A DNA stretch of 64,000 nt from assembly GCA_016706055.1 (NCBI GenBank), contig JADJKL010000006.1, positions 310,001 through 374,000 on the forward strand, read 5' to 3'. A program made the translations under genes and the position numbers. Shown one piece after another: positions 37,610-47,772 of the stretch. The notes below the pieces were generated by a model, which saw only the letters and a program-made list of their open reading frames with translations, did no database searches and was not told the DNA's origin. Every line of letters begins with the position of its first letter. Within the stretch, counting starts at the first letter, position 1. The DNA is from Chitinophagaceae bacterium. Its GTDB lineage: Bacteria > Bacteroidota > Bacteroidia > Chitinophagales > Chitinophagaceae.

Positions 37610-39215
37610 ATGAAAAGGAAAGATTTTTTACTCAGCACCATACCTGCCGCTGCCATTCTGCCAGAGGTAATAAATGGGTATTCTGTAAAAGCATTTAATA
37701 GCAACTCTCCATTGGTGCAGGCATTAATGCGGGGAACTACATTGACGGATCATGTATTGGTCATCATACAATTATCTGGTGGAAATGATGGATTAAATAT
37801 GGTAATTCCTGTAGATGCAGGCTATGCCAATTATGTAAATGCAAGAAGCAATGTGGCGTTACCGCAAAACAAAGTGTTGCCAATCGCCGGAGTTACCGGC
37901 ACCGGCATTCATACTGCTATGACGGGATTACAGTCTTTGTTTAGTGAAGGCAAAGCAAAAGTGATACAGGCAGTTGGATATCCGCAACCAAATTTTTCTC
38001 ACTTCAGAGCTACTGATATTTGGATGAGCGGATCTAATAGTAACCAAGAAGTATATAGCGGTTGGGCAGGACGATATTTGAATTATGAGTATCCCAATTT
38101 TCCTACGGGTTATCCAAATACAGATATGCCTGATCCGTTGGCAATTCAAATTGGTTCCAGCACCACATTAACTTCGCAAGGTTCTGCTGCTAATATGGGA
38201 ATGAGTATTACCAATCCAACTACATTTTATAATTTAATAAGTGGCACTATTGATCCAGCACCGGCAACTCCTGCAGGAAAAGAATTGACGTATATAAGAA
38301 CAGTTAATCAGCAAACACAACAATATTCAACAGTTATAAAAGCAGCAGCTAATGCTGTTACACAACAAGGAACTTATCCTGCTAACAATTCTTTGGGAGA
38401 TCAGTTAAAAATTGTTGCCCGGTTAGTAAGTGGAGGATTGAAGACAAGAGTGTATATGGTAAATTTCGGTGGCTTTGATACTCACTCTGTTCAAGTAAAT
38501 GCTGCCGATACAACAACCGGCAATCATGCTACTTTATTACAAAGAGTTTCCGATGCCATCAAAGCTTTTCAAGATGACTTGAAACAGATGGGTGTGGAAG
38601 ACAGAGTAGTAGGAATGACGTACAGTGAATTTGGAAGAAGAATAAAATCAAACTCCAGTACCGGAACAGATCATGGTGCTGCTGCGCCGATGTTTTTATT
38701 TGGAAGTAAGATTGATCCCGGCATGTTAGGTGTTAATCCAACTATACCTGCCAATGCATCGGTGAATGATAATATTCCCATGCAATATGATTTTAGAAGT
38801 GTGTATGCTACTTTATTGGAAAAATGGTTTTGCCTTGATAAAACAATTGTGGATTCATTATTCCCTCCGAATATAAATGCTCAGCTACAAAGTCTGCCAT
38901 TGATTAAGGCTGGTGCTTGTAATACAGTTACACCACCTGCACCTGGTAATGATGAAGTATTAATAACAAACAGAGCCAATCCATTTACATCTAGTACTAC
39001 GATTGTTTTTAAAACACAAGGTGGCCGTACTTTTATTCAGGTAATAGATACACTGGGTAGAATGATCAAAGTACTCATTGATATAGATTATCCTGGACCT
39101 GGCACTTATACTGTTCCTTTTTGATGCAGAAGGATTACCCAACGGGATTTATTATGCCCGTTTGCAAAATGGAGTGATACAACAGGTGAGAGCCATGTTG
39201 AAAGTGAGGCCGTAA
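37610..39215 (+). CDS. DUF1501 family protein with C-terminal sorting domain (one frameshift)
   Basis: About 535 residues after repair. The start MKRKDFLLSTIPAAA is a Tat-like or ordinary export signal. Family motifs include QLSGGNDGLNMVIP, FSHFRATDIWMSG, GGFDTHS and YSEFGRRIKSN followed by DHGAAAPMFLFG. DUF1501 proteins belong to the alkaline-phosphatase/sulfatase-like fold and pair with DUF1800. The end (TFIQVIDTLGRMIKVL, then after the break GLPNGIYYARLQNG) is a T9SS type A sorting domain, so this one is probably delivered to the cell surface. T5 at 39118 should be T4; without repair the last strand is lost. It nearly abuts the convergent gene at 39219. Confidence 0.88.
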
Positions 39216-39218
39216 GTT

Positions 39219-39809
39219 TTAATCTAAAATACGATGCCCCGCATTCACCCAATCAGTAATTTTTTGTTTATCAATTGCCGTTAAAGGAGCATTTGGTGCA
39301 GCAGGCATTTGTGTAGGTACATTATCTACAGCTCTTGCTTTTATTATGTCCCAGTTAAAAAGAACACTGGAATCAGTATTAAAATTTTTGCCAGCAGTAT
39401 TCCCACCATTATAATGACATGGGCCGCAGTACCCGGAAATCACAGATCTTACCAAAGCATATTTTGGCCCGTAAGCAAAAATGGCAATCGTAATAGTATC
39501 TGTACAGTTGTTTTGATTCTTTACTGTCAGTATATAATTGCCCGGTGCCAGGTTTGTAAAATTGCGGGAAGCTTGAAATGTTCCGTTATTTAGTTTATAG
39601 CTGATTGTATCACCAATCGGATAATTAATTGCTATTGTGCCATTGTTTGCTCCGCCAACCGATTCAGTTTTAAAATAGTCAATTGTATAGTTTACACCAA
39701 GGCAGAGATCGGGTGGAGCAGCCGTATCCTTTTTTGAACAGGTTGTAATAAAGAATGACAACAGCATTAATTGCAATGAAGCTGTTGTTGCATATCTGGT
39801 TTTACGCAT
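39219..39809 (-). CDS. Lipoprotein with SprB-like repeat and c-type haem motif
   Basis: The 196-residue product has a signal peptide whose cysteine lies in FITTCSKK (about residue 24). Residues about 45-110 form an SprB-like repeat (NNGTIAINYPIGDTISYKLN, NLAPGNYILTVKNQNNC). The C-terminal part has a single CGPCH haem attachment site (near residue 130) and a possible distal ligand in PTQMPAAP, as in periplasmic mono-haem cytochromes. SprB repeat plus cytochrome in one small lipoprotein is an uncommon pairing. Its stop is three bases from the end of the convergent DUF1501 gene. An electron-transfer role is inferred from the motif only. Confidence 0.75.
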   Translation of the reverse strand: MRKTRYATTASLQLMLLSFFITTCSKKDTAAPPDLCLGVNYTIDYFKTESVGGANNGTIAINYPIGDTISYKLNNGTFQASRNFTNLAPGNYILTVKNQNNCTDTITIAIFAYGPKYALVRSVISGYCGPCHYNGGNTAGKNFNTDSSVLFNWDIIKARAVDNVPTQMPAAPNAPLTAIDKQKITDWVNAGHRILD

Positions 39810-39928
39810 ACTCTAAATTAAATGAATTATTAAATGGTTCGTGGTTTTAAAGTGAATTCGGGTTTATTGACTTTTCGATTATGAGAAAGATTAAAGTGGC
39901 TAAGATCTTAAAGAAAAGGAAAACATAA

Positions 39929-40297
39929 ATGAAGCATTGTTGCATTTATTATAAAAACAATATATTTGCAGCAGTGCTTTTTTTCAGACATACCAAATTT
40001 AAAAAAATAGCTGCTGGCTTACTGCTGGCCTTATTGGTATTTATTCATACTGAAAAAGCGGTTCACCAGCATGAAAAGGCGATTGCAAAATCGAGCCAAA
40101 CCGGTTACACAACTGCATCTAACAATATCTTTTGTGCTATTTGCGATTATGTATTTGCAAAAGATGCAGATGTGCCAGCACAATCCATCATATCATTCAG
40201 AGCTGATTATTTTCAGGAACAGTCAGTACAATTAATAACACACAATAACAAGATTATTGTTTTTCAAATTGCAGATAGAGGTCCTCCTACCTGTTAA
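39929..40297 (+). CDS. Small Cys/His-rich membrane-anchored protein upstream of a TonB receptor
   Basis: The 122-residue product has one hydrophobic segment (IAAGLLLALLVFIHTE, about residues 30-45) followed by HTEKAVHQHEKA and then FCAICDYVFAKDAD, a CxxC within an acidic setting. The C-terminus RGPPTC is typical of small proteins that precede metal-related TonB receptors in Bacteroidota, sometimes grouped with DUF2946. The His/Cys content suggests binding of copper, zinc or a similar metal in the periplasm. It precedes the receptor gene by 92 bases. Confidence 0.65.
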   Translation: MKHCCIYYKNNIFAAVLFFRHTKFKKIAAGLLLALLVFIHTEKAVHQHEKAIAKSSQTGYTTASNNIFCAICDYVFAKDADVPAQSIISFRADYFQEQSVQLITHNNKIIVFQIADRGPPTC

Positions 40298-40353
40298 ATA
40301 GATTATTGTAAGCGATAATCAGATCCCCGTTTCAAAAATTATTTCTTTTACTG

Positions 40354-40369
40354 GCTATTTAATAATAGC
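40354..40369. promoter_or_regulatory. Candidate operator before the TonB receptor
   Basis: GCTATT (40354-40359) and AATAGC (40364-40369) are perfect inverted copies around TAAT, 20 bases before the receptor start. A metal-responsive repressor site is conceivable. Confidence 0.3.
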
Positions 40370-40389
40370 TCTATTCTATATGTTATATT

Positions 40390-42798
40390 ATGAAAAAGAT
40401 TCTATTCTTTTTAATACCGTTTATTTATTCTTTCAACAGTGCCAATGCTCAAACAAATATTTCTTCAAGTAAAGAAAAAGTAAGCCTGTCAGGAAAAATT
40501 ACAGATGAAAAGACTGGTGAAGCATTACCAGGAGCATCTGTTTATATGGCTGATGACAAAATAGGTACCATTGCTAATACGGAAGGAAAATACAGATTAG
40601 ATAATATTCCAAATGGACATCATGTAGTGGAAGTTTCGTATTCTGGCTACAGCACATTGGTAGTGCATCTTGAATTAAACAGTTCTGTAGAAAAAGATTT
40701 TGCTTTGTCTTCTGTAGTAGTAGAAAACTTAGGTGTTATTGTTACAGGTGTTGCAGGTGCAACAAGCATACGCAAATCACCAGTGCCGGTTGCCTCTATC
40801 CGCAAGCAGGCTTTATTACAAACACCTTCTACCAATATCATTGATGCCTTAACGCATATTCCAGGGGTGTCGCAGGTTTCTACCGGACCAGCTATTTCAA
40901 AACCATACATCCGGGGTTTGGGTGGAAACAGAGTAGTGATAATAAACGAAGGTGTGCGGCAGGAAGGACAACAATGGGGCGACGAACATGGAGCAGAGAT
41001 TGATGAAATGAGTGTGGCAAGAGCAGAAGTAGTAAAAGGCCCTGCTTCTTTAATGTATGGTAGTGATGCATTGGCAGGTGTAATTAACTTTATTACCAAT
41101 AGTCCTGTTGCGGAAGGCACATTGAAAGGGAATATTATTTCTAATTATCAAACCAATAATGGCTTGTTTGCCATCAATGGAAACCTAGCAGGTAACAAGA
41201 ATGGCTTAAACTGGAATTTGTACGGCACTTATAAATCAGCCGGTAACTATCAGAATAAATATGATGGCAAAGTGTTGAATTCAGGATTCAATGAAAAAAA
41301 TGTTGGTGGTTACATCGGCATCAACAAAAGCTGGGGTTATAGTCATATCATCCTTAGCCGTTTTGATCAGCATCTCGGATTAATAGAAGGTGAGAGAGAT
41401 GATGCAACAGGTCTTTTCATGTTATTTGGCGGAACCCCGTTAGAAAGAATTGCAACAAAAGCAGACCTTGACAAAAGAGAACTATTTGTACCACAACAAA
41501 GAGTGCAGCATAATAAAATTGTGAGTGATAATAATTTTGCTTTTAAGAAAAGCAGGTTGAAAGTAAATCTGGCGTATCAAAACAACTTGCGTCAGGAGTT
41601 TGGTAATGCAGAAGATCCGGAGGAAAATGAACTTTTTTTCGACCTTAAAACTTTTAATTACAATCTGCAATGGCAGTTACCTGAGTTAAAAGAATGGCAT
41701 GCAACAATAGGTGTAAATGGAATGCGGCAATCCAATCAGAACAAAGGAGAAGAATCATTAATTCCGGAATACAATCTTTTTGACATTGGCGGATTTGTAT
41801 TTGTGCAAAGAACATTTAAGAAAGCAACCGTAAGTGGCGGATTACGTTATGATACCCGAACAATTAATTCAATGGAATTGATTGAAGGTGGCGATATAAA
41901 GTTTAACCAGTTTTCCCGTTCCTTCTCTAATGTTTCAGGAAGTGTCGGTGTAAGTTATGAAGCAACTGATAAGGTAACCTTAAAAGCAAACCTAGCAAGA
42001 GGGTTCCGTTCGCCGACATTGGCGGAGCTTGCCAGCAATGGTGCACATGAAGGAACAAATCGTTATGAATATGGAGAGCAGAGCCTTCGTTCAGAAACGA
42101 GTTTGCAAATGGACGGCGGTTTGAATTTTAATTATGAACACTTCAGTATTGACGTCAGTGCATTTTATAATAGGTTGAATGATTTTATTTTTTACAGAAA
42201 ACTGGAATCAGCTTTTGGGGGCGACTCATTAGTAAATAATGGTGGTGATTTTATTCCTGCATTTAAATTTAATCAGCAGGATGCAAAACTGGCAGGCTTT
42301 GAAGCGTCTATCGACATACATCCGCATCCGCTTGACTGGTTACATTTTGAAAATGCTGTTTCATTTGTCCGGGGACAATTTGACAATCCGATTGATGGAA
42401 GTAATAATATTCCATTGATACCTGCTGCACGGCTAACGAGTGAGTTGAAAGCTGATTTTAAAAAGCTTAATAATACAATTCATAATTTTTATGCAAAGCT
42501 TGAATTGGACAAAACATTTAAACAGAATAATCCATTTACAGGGTTTGAAACAGAAACGGCAACTGATGGATATGCTTTATTGAATGCAGGTATAGGAGCA
42601 GATATTGTAAATGGTAAGAAAACATTATTTAGTGTATATCTTGGTGCGAACAATATTACAGATGTAGCATACCAAAGCCATCTAAGCCGCTTAAAATATA
42701 CTGCGGAAAACATGGTAAGTGGAAGAATTGGTGTTTTTAATACAGGAAGAAATTTCTCATTTAAAGTAAATGTACCATTAGAGTTTTCAAAGAAGTAA
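40390..42798 (+). CDS. TonB-dependent receptor, probably for a metal or metallophore
   Basis: The intact 802-residue product has a signal peptide (NSANAQ, about residue 21), a CarboxypepD_reg-like domain (about 33-110, with GEALPGASVYMADDKIGT), a plug (VPVASIRKQALLQTPSTNI, PYIRGLGGNRVVIINEGVR, GPASLMYGSDALAGVINF) and a 22-strand barrel with FRSPTLAELASNG and a terminal strand ending in LEFSKK. The plug stretch EGQQWGDEHG resembles outer-membrane zinc or copper receptors of the ZnuD kind. It would import its ligand across the outer membrane using TonB energy. The upstream Cys/His-rich protein supports a metal substrate. Confidence 0.88.
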   Translation: MKKILFFLIPFIYSFNSANAQTNISSSKEKVSLSGKITDEKTGEALPGASVYMADDKIGTIANTEGKYRLDNIPNGHHVVEVSYSGYSTLVVHLELNSSVEKDFALSSVVVENLGVIVTGVAGATSIRKSPVPVASIRKQALLQTPSTNIIDALTHIPGVSQVSTGPAISKPYIRGLGGNRVVIINEGVRQEGQQWGDEHGAEIDEMSVARAEVVKGPASLMYGSDALAGVINFITNSPVAEGTLKGNIISNYQTNNGLFAINGNLAGNKNGLNWNLYGTYKSAGNYQNKYDGKVLNSGFNEKNVGGYIGINKSWGYSHIILSRFDQHLGLIEGERDDATGLFMLFGGTPLERIATKADLDKRELFVPQQRVQHNKIVSDNNFAFKKSRLKVNLAYQNNLRQEFGNAEDPEENELFFDLKTFNYNLQWQLPELKEWHATIGVNGMRQSNQNKGEESLIPEYNLFDIGGFVFVQRTFKKATVSGGLRYDTRTINSMELIEGGDIKFNQFSRSFSNVSGSVGVSYEATDKVTLKANLARGFRSPTLAELASNGAHEGTNRYEYGEQSLRSETSLQMDGGLNFNYEHFSIDVSAFYNRLNDFIFYRKLESAFGGDSLVNNGGDFIPAFKFNQQDAKLAGFEASIDIHPHPLDWLHFENAVSFVRGQFDNPIDGSNNIPLIPAARLTSELKADFKKLNNTIHNFYAKLELDKTFKQNNPFTGFETETATDGYALLNAGIGADIVNGKKTLFSVYLGANNITDVAYQSHLSRLKYTAENMVSGRIGVFNTGRNFSFKVNVPLEFSKK

Positions 42799-42873
42799 AG
42801 GTTAGGGTGTATATTTACATATTGCTACTGCCATTTTCATTGTTTTTTAATTATTATTGAAACAAAACTCAAA

Positions 42874-43321
42874 ATGGAAATCAACTTTAATACACCTGCC
42901 TTATTATTCCCGGCTATCAGTTTGTTATTGCTTGCTTATACAAATAGGTATCTTGCCTTGGCTAGCCTTATTAGAAAATTACATGATGAATATGTAAGAG
43001 GAGAGAAGAATAATTTGCTGCTGAAGCAAATAAAGATTCTTCGTTTGAGAATTAATATGGTTCGTCAAATGCAGGCATTGGGTGTTTTTAGTTTCTTGTG
43101 TTGCGTCATCACAATGTATGGAGTATATAAACAATGGACTGGCTTTCAACAGTTATGTCTTTGCTGCAAGCCTATTAAGTTTATTTGTTTCGTTAATTAT
43201 TTCTTTGCTGGAAATTTCTCAAAGTACAAAAGCATTGGAGTGGGAGTTGAGTGATATGGAAGACCTGGATAAAGAGAACTTTATCACTACTATGTTCACA
43301 AAAGATAAGAAGGATAAATAG
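42874..43321 (+). CDS. DUF2721 membrane protein (one frameshift)
   Basis: About 148 residues after repair. The start NFNTPALLFPAISLLLLAYT, the basic middle IRKLHDEY...KQIKILRLRINMVRQMQALG and two further membrane segments (FSFLCCVITMYGVY and FAASLLSLFVSLIISLLEIS) match the DUF2721 family of three-helix membrane proteins, function unknown. The break is in the A run at 43129, where removing one A (or adding two) gives GVYNNGLAFNSYVFA. A terminator begins at the stop codon. Confidence 0.8.
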
Positions 43322-43350
43322 GAGCTATGTATTTATAGCTCTTTCACTTT
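43322..43350 (+). terminator. Rho-independent terminator
   Basis: GAGCTAT (43322-43328) pairs with ATAGCTC (43335-43341) and is followed by T-rich sequence. It overlaps the end of the convergent rhodanese gene. Confidence 0.65.
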
Positions 43351-43646
43351 TTTAATACACTCATCCAGCTACCTCCATTATAAACGTCTTTAATTCCGTT
43401 CGATTTTAATATTCTTGCTGCTTGCCCGCTTCTGTTACCGGAGGCACAGCATAAAACAACTGGTCTTTCCATTCCTTTTATTCTTTCAATGTTAGAAGTA
43501 ATAAGATTGAGCGGAATATTTATTGACTCAGGCACTCTGCCTTGGTCATATTCGTTTACATGCCGAACATCAATTATAATTGCTCCTTTGCGTAATGCCT
43601 CTTTGATGGAGCTTTTGCCGAATCCAAAAAAAGATAATAGTCCCAT
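43344..43646 (-). CDS. Rhodanese-like domain protein
   Basis: The 100-residue product is a single rhodanese domain: IKEALRKGAIIIDVRHVNEYD, the Glu-rich loop region VPESINIPLN, and the active-site loop VVLCCASGNRSGQAA, with the catalytic cysteine directly before ASGNR. Such small proteins carry sulfane sulfur or act as persulfide carriers. It starts two bases after the ABC transporter stop on the same strand, so both are translated from one message. Confidence 0.88.
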   Translation of the reverse strand: MGLLSFFGFGKSSIKEALRKGAIIIDVRHVNEYDQGRVPESINIPLNLITSNIERIKGMERPVVLCCASGNRSGQAARILKSNGIKDVYNGGSWMSVLKK

Positions 43647-43648
43647 AT

Positions 43649-45424
43649 TTAAGCTACGTATATTTTAGATTTTCTTTCACCAATCTGCTGACGCCACATG
43701 GCATAATACAAACCTTTTTCTTCCAGCAGCTTTTCATGATTACCTGTTTCTACCACATCGCCTTTTTCTAAAACATAAATTCTATCGGCATGCATTATGG
43801 TCGAAAGTCTATGAGCAATCAGGATGCTTATTTGTTTTCCATCACTTGAAATTTCACGGATGGTATCTGTAATGGCTTCTTCCGTTATGGAGTCCAATGC
43901 TGAAGTAGCTTCATCAAATAACAATACTTTTGGCTTGCGAAGCAAGGCTCTTGCAATGGAAAGTCGTTGTTTTTCTCCTCCGGATAATTTTAATCCGCCT
44001 TCACCAATCATAGTTTCTAATCCTTTATCGGCTCTGGCTACTAAATTAGTACAGGAAGCTTTATTTAATACATCCATTACTTCATCATCTGTAGCTTCAG
44101 GATTTACAAAGACGAGATTCTCACGGATAGTGCCTGAAAACAATTGAGTGTCCTGTGTTACAAAACCAATTTGGTTTCGCAGATCATCAAAGTCAATATT
44201 ATTTTCATCAATATTATTATACAATATTCTTCCTTGCTGCGGACGATAAAGGCCAACGAGCAATTTCATTAATGTTGTTTTACCAGAGCCTGACGGTCCA
44301 ACAAAAGCAATTGTTTCTCCGGTGTTTACTTTAAAACTTATTTCATTGATAGCCTTTTGCGAAGCAGTTTTATGTTTGAAGCCTACATTCTCAAATTCCA
44401 ATGTTTCTATTTTGCCCAGATGTTTTGGATTAGCAGCTTTTGGTTCTGGATCCTTTTTCATCAGAGTCTCAAAATTCTCCAGCGATGCCTGTGCTTCTCT
44501 GTAAGTAAGAATGATATTGCCGATCTCCTGCAATGGACCAAAAACAAAGAAAGAAAAGATTTGCATGGTTGCTAATTCCCAAGGCTGCATTTCCTTGCGG
44601 AAGATCATCCACATTAATAGAAATAAAATTATCTGACGAAGTGTGTTTACAAATGTGCCTTGTATAAAACTGATGCTACGAAGACGTTTTACTTTTTTTA
44701 ATTCAAGACCGAGAATATTAAATGTATTTTTATTTAAACGCTTTACTTCTTGTCCGGTAAGACCTAAGCTTTTTACTAATTCTATATTGCGGAGCGATTC
44801 TGTAGTAGAGCCTGCTAAGGAAGTTGTTTCTTTTACTATGACTTTCTGAACTGTTTTTATTTTTTTGCTGAGTAGGTTGGATATAATTGTTAGTAAAAAA
44901 ATTCCACCGAAATAAATAAGCGGTAATAGGGGATGAATCTGAAAAGCAAAAATGGCAACAAATAATATTCCTATCACCACTGGAAACAATACGTTTACAA
45001 ATGAAGCGACAAACTTTTCTGTGTCTATTCTTACTTTCAGTAAAATACCTAATGTTTCTCCGCTTCTTTGATCTTCAAATTCTTGATAAGGAAGCCCCAT
45101 AGCATGTTGCAATCCTTCAGTAAAAACAGTAGCTCCAAATTTTTGTGTAACTACATTTAAAAAATAATCCTGAAAAGCTTTGGCTATCCGGCTTATCATA
45201 GCAACACCAATGGATGCACCAAGCAAAGTAAGTAGTGGTCCTGCAAATCCCCACCAGAATGGTTGATAAGCTGCGCTGTTATCATGGTATTTATAACCAA
45301 GGTCTATCAATTTACCAAAGATGATAGGGTCAATAAGAGAGAAACTGATATTAATGGCGGCCAGAAAAAGCACCAAAGCAACGAGCCATTTATGTGGTTT
45401 GAGATAGCGTAGTAATATTTTCAT
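43649..45424 (-). CDS. ABC exporter, fused membrane and ATPase domains
   Basis: From ATG 45424 (MKILLRYLKPHKW) the product is 591 residues, the usual half-transporter size; a longer frame to 45541 adds 39 non-homologous residues and is rejected. Six transmembrane helices lie in residues about 15-320. The nucleotide-binding domain has Walker A GPSGSGKTTLMKL, Q-loop FVTQDTQLFSG, signature LSGGEKQRLSIARAL, Walker B VLLFDEATSALD and the switch His in IAHRLSTI. It resembles MsbA/lipid or peptide exporters; the substrate is not evident. It is followed directly by the rhodanese gene. Confidence 0.9.
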   Translation of the reverse strand: MKILLRYLKPHKWLVALVLFLAAINISFSLIDPIIFGKLIDLGYKYHDNSAAYQPFWWGFAGPLLTLLGASIGVAMISRIAKAFQDYFLNVVTQKFGATVFTEGLQHAMGLPYQEFEDQRSGETLGILLKVRIDTEKFVASFVNVLFPVVIGILFVAIFAFQIHPLLPLIYFGGIFLLTIISNLLSKKIKTVQKVIVKETTSLAGSTTESLRNIELVKSLGLTGQEVKRLNKNTFNILGLELKKVKRLRSISFIQGTFVNTLRQIILFLLMWMIFRKEMQPWELATMQIFSFFVFGPLQEIGNIILTYREAQASLENFETLMKKDPEPKAANPKHLGKIETLEFENVGFKHKTASQKAINEISFKVNTGETIAFVGPSGSGKTTLMKLLVGLYRPQQGRILYNNIDENNIDFDDLRNQIGFVTQDTQLFSGTIRENLVFVNPEATDDEVMDVLNKASCTNLVARADKGLETMIGEGGLKLSGGEKQRLSIARALLRKPKVLLFDEATSALDSITEEAITDTIREISSDGKQISILIAHRLSTIMHADRIYVLEKGDVVETGNHEKLLEEKGLYYAMWRQQIGERKSKIYVA

Positions 45425-45561
45425 TTTATAATTTGAAGGAGAAAGAAGAATCCTTATGCAAACATTGTACAATTTTCGGAAAAAATGACAACATAGCAGC
45501 ATTTGTGTGAGAACCGGCTGAATAATTACCGTTTCCGACAATACACAAGGGAGAAAGGCAA

Positions 45562-46123
45562 TTATGTCGGAAAGTTTTTTGACTGTTTTACCCGTATCGC
45601 TTGGTTTATATGTCTTCGTTCATGACCGATAATTATTACTATAGCATTTCTTAAGCTATAAGATACCAATCCTGATATTGGCGATGTAACATATACTTCA
45701 TCCAAATCTGCATCTATACATTTGTTTAGCTGCAAAAATATTTCGTCATGATGTCTATTAAATTCGGTGAGAAAGTCATCTGCCACTTCATTTTCCCGAG
45801 GCCGGAAAAGGCTAGGGGCTTTTATTTTTTTCTTTACTTTTTCCTGTGTTTGTGTTATCAGCACAGAGCCCCAGAAATTTTTTAAAGGATTAAATTTTTC
45901 CCAGCGACCGCTTTTAAAATTAGTATATTTTTTTCTCGATAATGTTGATGCGCAGTCCATCAGAAATAATAAGATGTTCTAAACATTGTGCAATACTCCA
46001 CGAAGCATCTTGCGGTTTCCAGTTTAATTGTTTGGTTGTAAGTACAGAAAGTTCAGCATTTACTTTTTCTTTTGCTTCTGTTCCTCTTTGTATCTGTTGC
46101 TGTATAAAATCGGGATCTTTCAT
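45562..46123 (-). CDS. DinB-like putative metal-dependent hydrolase (one frameshift)
   Basis: About 187 residues after repair, from ATG 46123 (MKDPDFIQQQIQRG). The DinB_2 landmarks are WKPQDASWSIAQCLEHLIISD with the first His, FNRHHDEIFLQL, and the last motif IGHERRHINQAIRV with two further histidines, giving the metal triad. Family members include bacillithiol transferases and hydrolases. T7 on the plus strand at 45928-45934 should be T6 (or T9), which restores IEKKYTNFKSGRWEKF. Unlike the gene at 6944 it has no clear signal peptide. It follows comM on the same strand. Confidence 0.82.
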
Positions 46124-46169
46124 TTTGGAGACTGAAAGTAGTAAAGTAATCAATAATAGCTACAACAAA

Positions 46170-47717
46170 TTACCCCGCCCTGCCTTCCCTGTCCAGACTA
46201 CGATATTGAATCGCTTCTGCACGAGGTTCTGGTTTGATATCGCCTGATAACGAAAGATCAGCAATCGTACGGGACACTTGCAATATGCTATCGTAGGCTC
46301 TTGCAGATAAATTCAGTTTTTCCATAGCTGTTTTTAACAGGTTTGCACCAACTTGGTTAATCACACAAATTTCTTTCAGCATTTTACTACTTATCTGTGC
46401 ATTGCAATAAATTCCGGGGTTGTCTTTATATCGTTCAGCTTGTTTTTCTCTGGCGGCTATTACTCTTTCTCGTATGGTAGCAGAGTTTTCTTGTGGTTTT
46501 GTCGAAGATAATTCATTGAAAGCAACAGGAGTCACTTCCACATGCAGATCAATTCTATCTAATAAAGGACCCGAAATTTTATTCAGATATTTCTGAACTG
46601 CTCCTGGCGGGCAGGTGCATTCTCTTTCCGGATGATTATAAAAACCGCAAGGGCAAGGGTTCATACTTGCCATCAGCATAAATGATGCAGGAAAGTCAAC
46701 AGCCACTTTTGCTCTGGAGATAGTTACTTTTCTTTCTTCCATCGGTTGGCGCATTACTTCCAGCACTGTTCTTTTAAATTCAGGCAATTCATCCAGAAAC
46801 AAAACACCGTTATGTGCTAAAGAAATTTCTCCCGGTTGCGGATTACCACCGCCGCCAACCAATGCCACATCGCTAATAGTATGATGTGGTGAACGGAATG
46901 GCCTTCTTGAAACCAATGTTGCATTCTCTGGTAACTTGCCAGCAACAGAATGAATCTTTGTTGTTTCTAATGCTTCCTGTAACGAAAGTGGTGGAAGAAT
47001 GGTTGGTAGTCTTTTTGCCAGCATCGTTTTACCTGCACCGGGCGGGCCAATCAATATGGCATTATGTCCGCCTGCTGCTGCAATTTCTAAAGCTCTCTTT
47101 ATGTTTTCCTGTCCTTTTACATCTACAAAATCTATTTCAAAATCAGATTGTGAATGAGCAAACTCTTCTCTGGTATTGACAACAGTAGGTTCTAATCCTT
47201 TTTCTTCATTCTCAAAAAAATCAATTACCTGTTTGATGTTTTCAACTCCATATACAGCAAGATTATTCACCATGGCTGCTTCTTTTGCATTCATTTTCGG
47301 AAGAATCAAGCCTTTAAAGCCTTCTTTTCTTGCTTGTATTGAAATAGGTAATGCTCCTTTTATAGAACGAATTTCACCATTGAGGGATAACTCACCCATG
47401 ATGACATAGTTGCTCAAAGCTTCCGCATTCTCAATTTGTTTGGAGGCGGCTAGTATTCCCAATGCAATGGGCAGATCAAATGGTGTTCCGCTTTTTTTAA
47501 TATCAGCAGGTGCAAGGTTAACCACCACTTTAGTGCGGGGCATATTGTAGCCGTTCGTTTTAAAAGTACTTTCTACTCTATGCAAACTTTCTTTAACGGC
47601 ATTATCCGGCAAGCCAACAATCATTGGGTCTTTACCGGTCGTTAGCCAGTTTACTTCGATGGTAATGGTAATTGCGTCCACACCATATACTGCACTGCCA
47701 AATGTTTTTACAAGCAT
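46170..47717 (-). CDS. comM: YifB/ComM family Mg-chelatase-like ATPase
   Basis: The intact 515-residue product matches ComM: an N-terminal Lon-like/ChlI domain (KTFGSAVYGVDAITITIEV, VVVNLAPADIKKSGTPFDLP), AAA+ Walker A GPPGAGKTMLAKR (about residue 220), Walker B VLFLDELPEF, the FRSPHHTISDVALVGGG motif, a zinc-binding CPCGFYNHPERECTC stretch, and the C-terminal LSARAYDSILQVSRTIADL. ComM promotes branch migration during natural transformation in proteobacteria; in Bacteroidota its role is less studied. Confidence 0.9.
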   Translation of the reverse strand: MLVKTFGSAVYGVDAITITIEVNWLTTGKDPMIVGLPDNAVKESLHRVESTFKTNGYNMPRTKVVVNLAPADIKKSGTPFDLPIALGILAASKQIENAEALSNYVIMGELSLNGEIRSIKGALPISIQARKEGFKGLILPKMNAKEAAMVNNLAVYGVENIKQVIDFFENEEKGLEPTVVNTREEFAHSQSDFEIDFVDVKGQENIKRALEIAAAGGHNAILIGPPGAGKTMLAKRLPTILPPLSLQEALETTKIHSVAGKLPENATLVSRRPFRSPHHTISDVALVGGGGNPQPGEISLAHNGVLFLDELPEFKRTVLEVMRQPMEERKVTISRAKVAVDFPASFMLMASMNPCPCGFYNHPERECTCPPGAVQKYLNKISGPLLDRIDLHVEVTPVAFNELSSTKPQENSATIRERVIAAREKQAERYKDNPGIYCNAQISSKMLKEICVINQVGANLLKTAMEKLNLSARAYDSILQVSRTIADLSLSGDIKPEPRAEAIQYRSLDREGRAG

Positions 47718-47772
47718 GGGTTGAAGATAAGAGAATTAGCGGTCTGCGTTATTACCGGAAAGTGGTATTCTT

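Noticed and set aside
45425..45541. Upstream extension of the ABC exporter
   Set aside because: The extra 39 residues have no family counterpart, while MKILLRYLKPHKW at 45424 is the usual exporter start.
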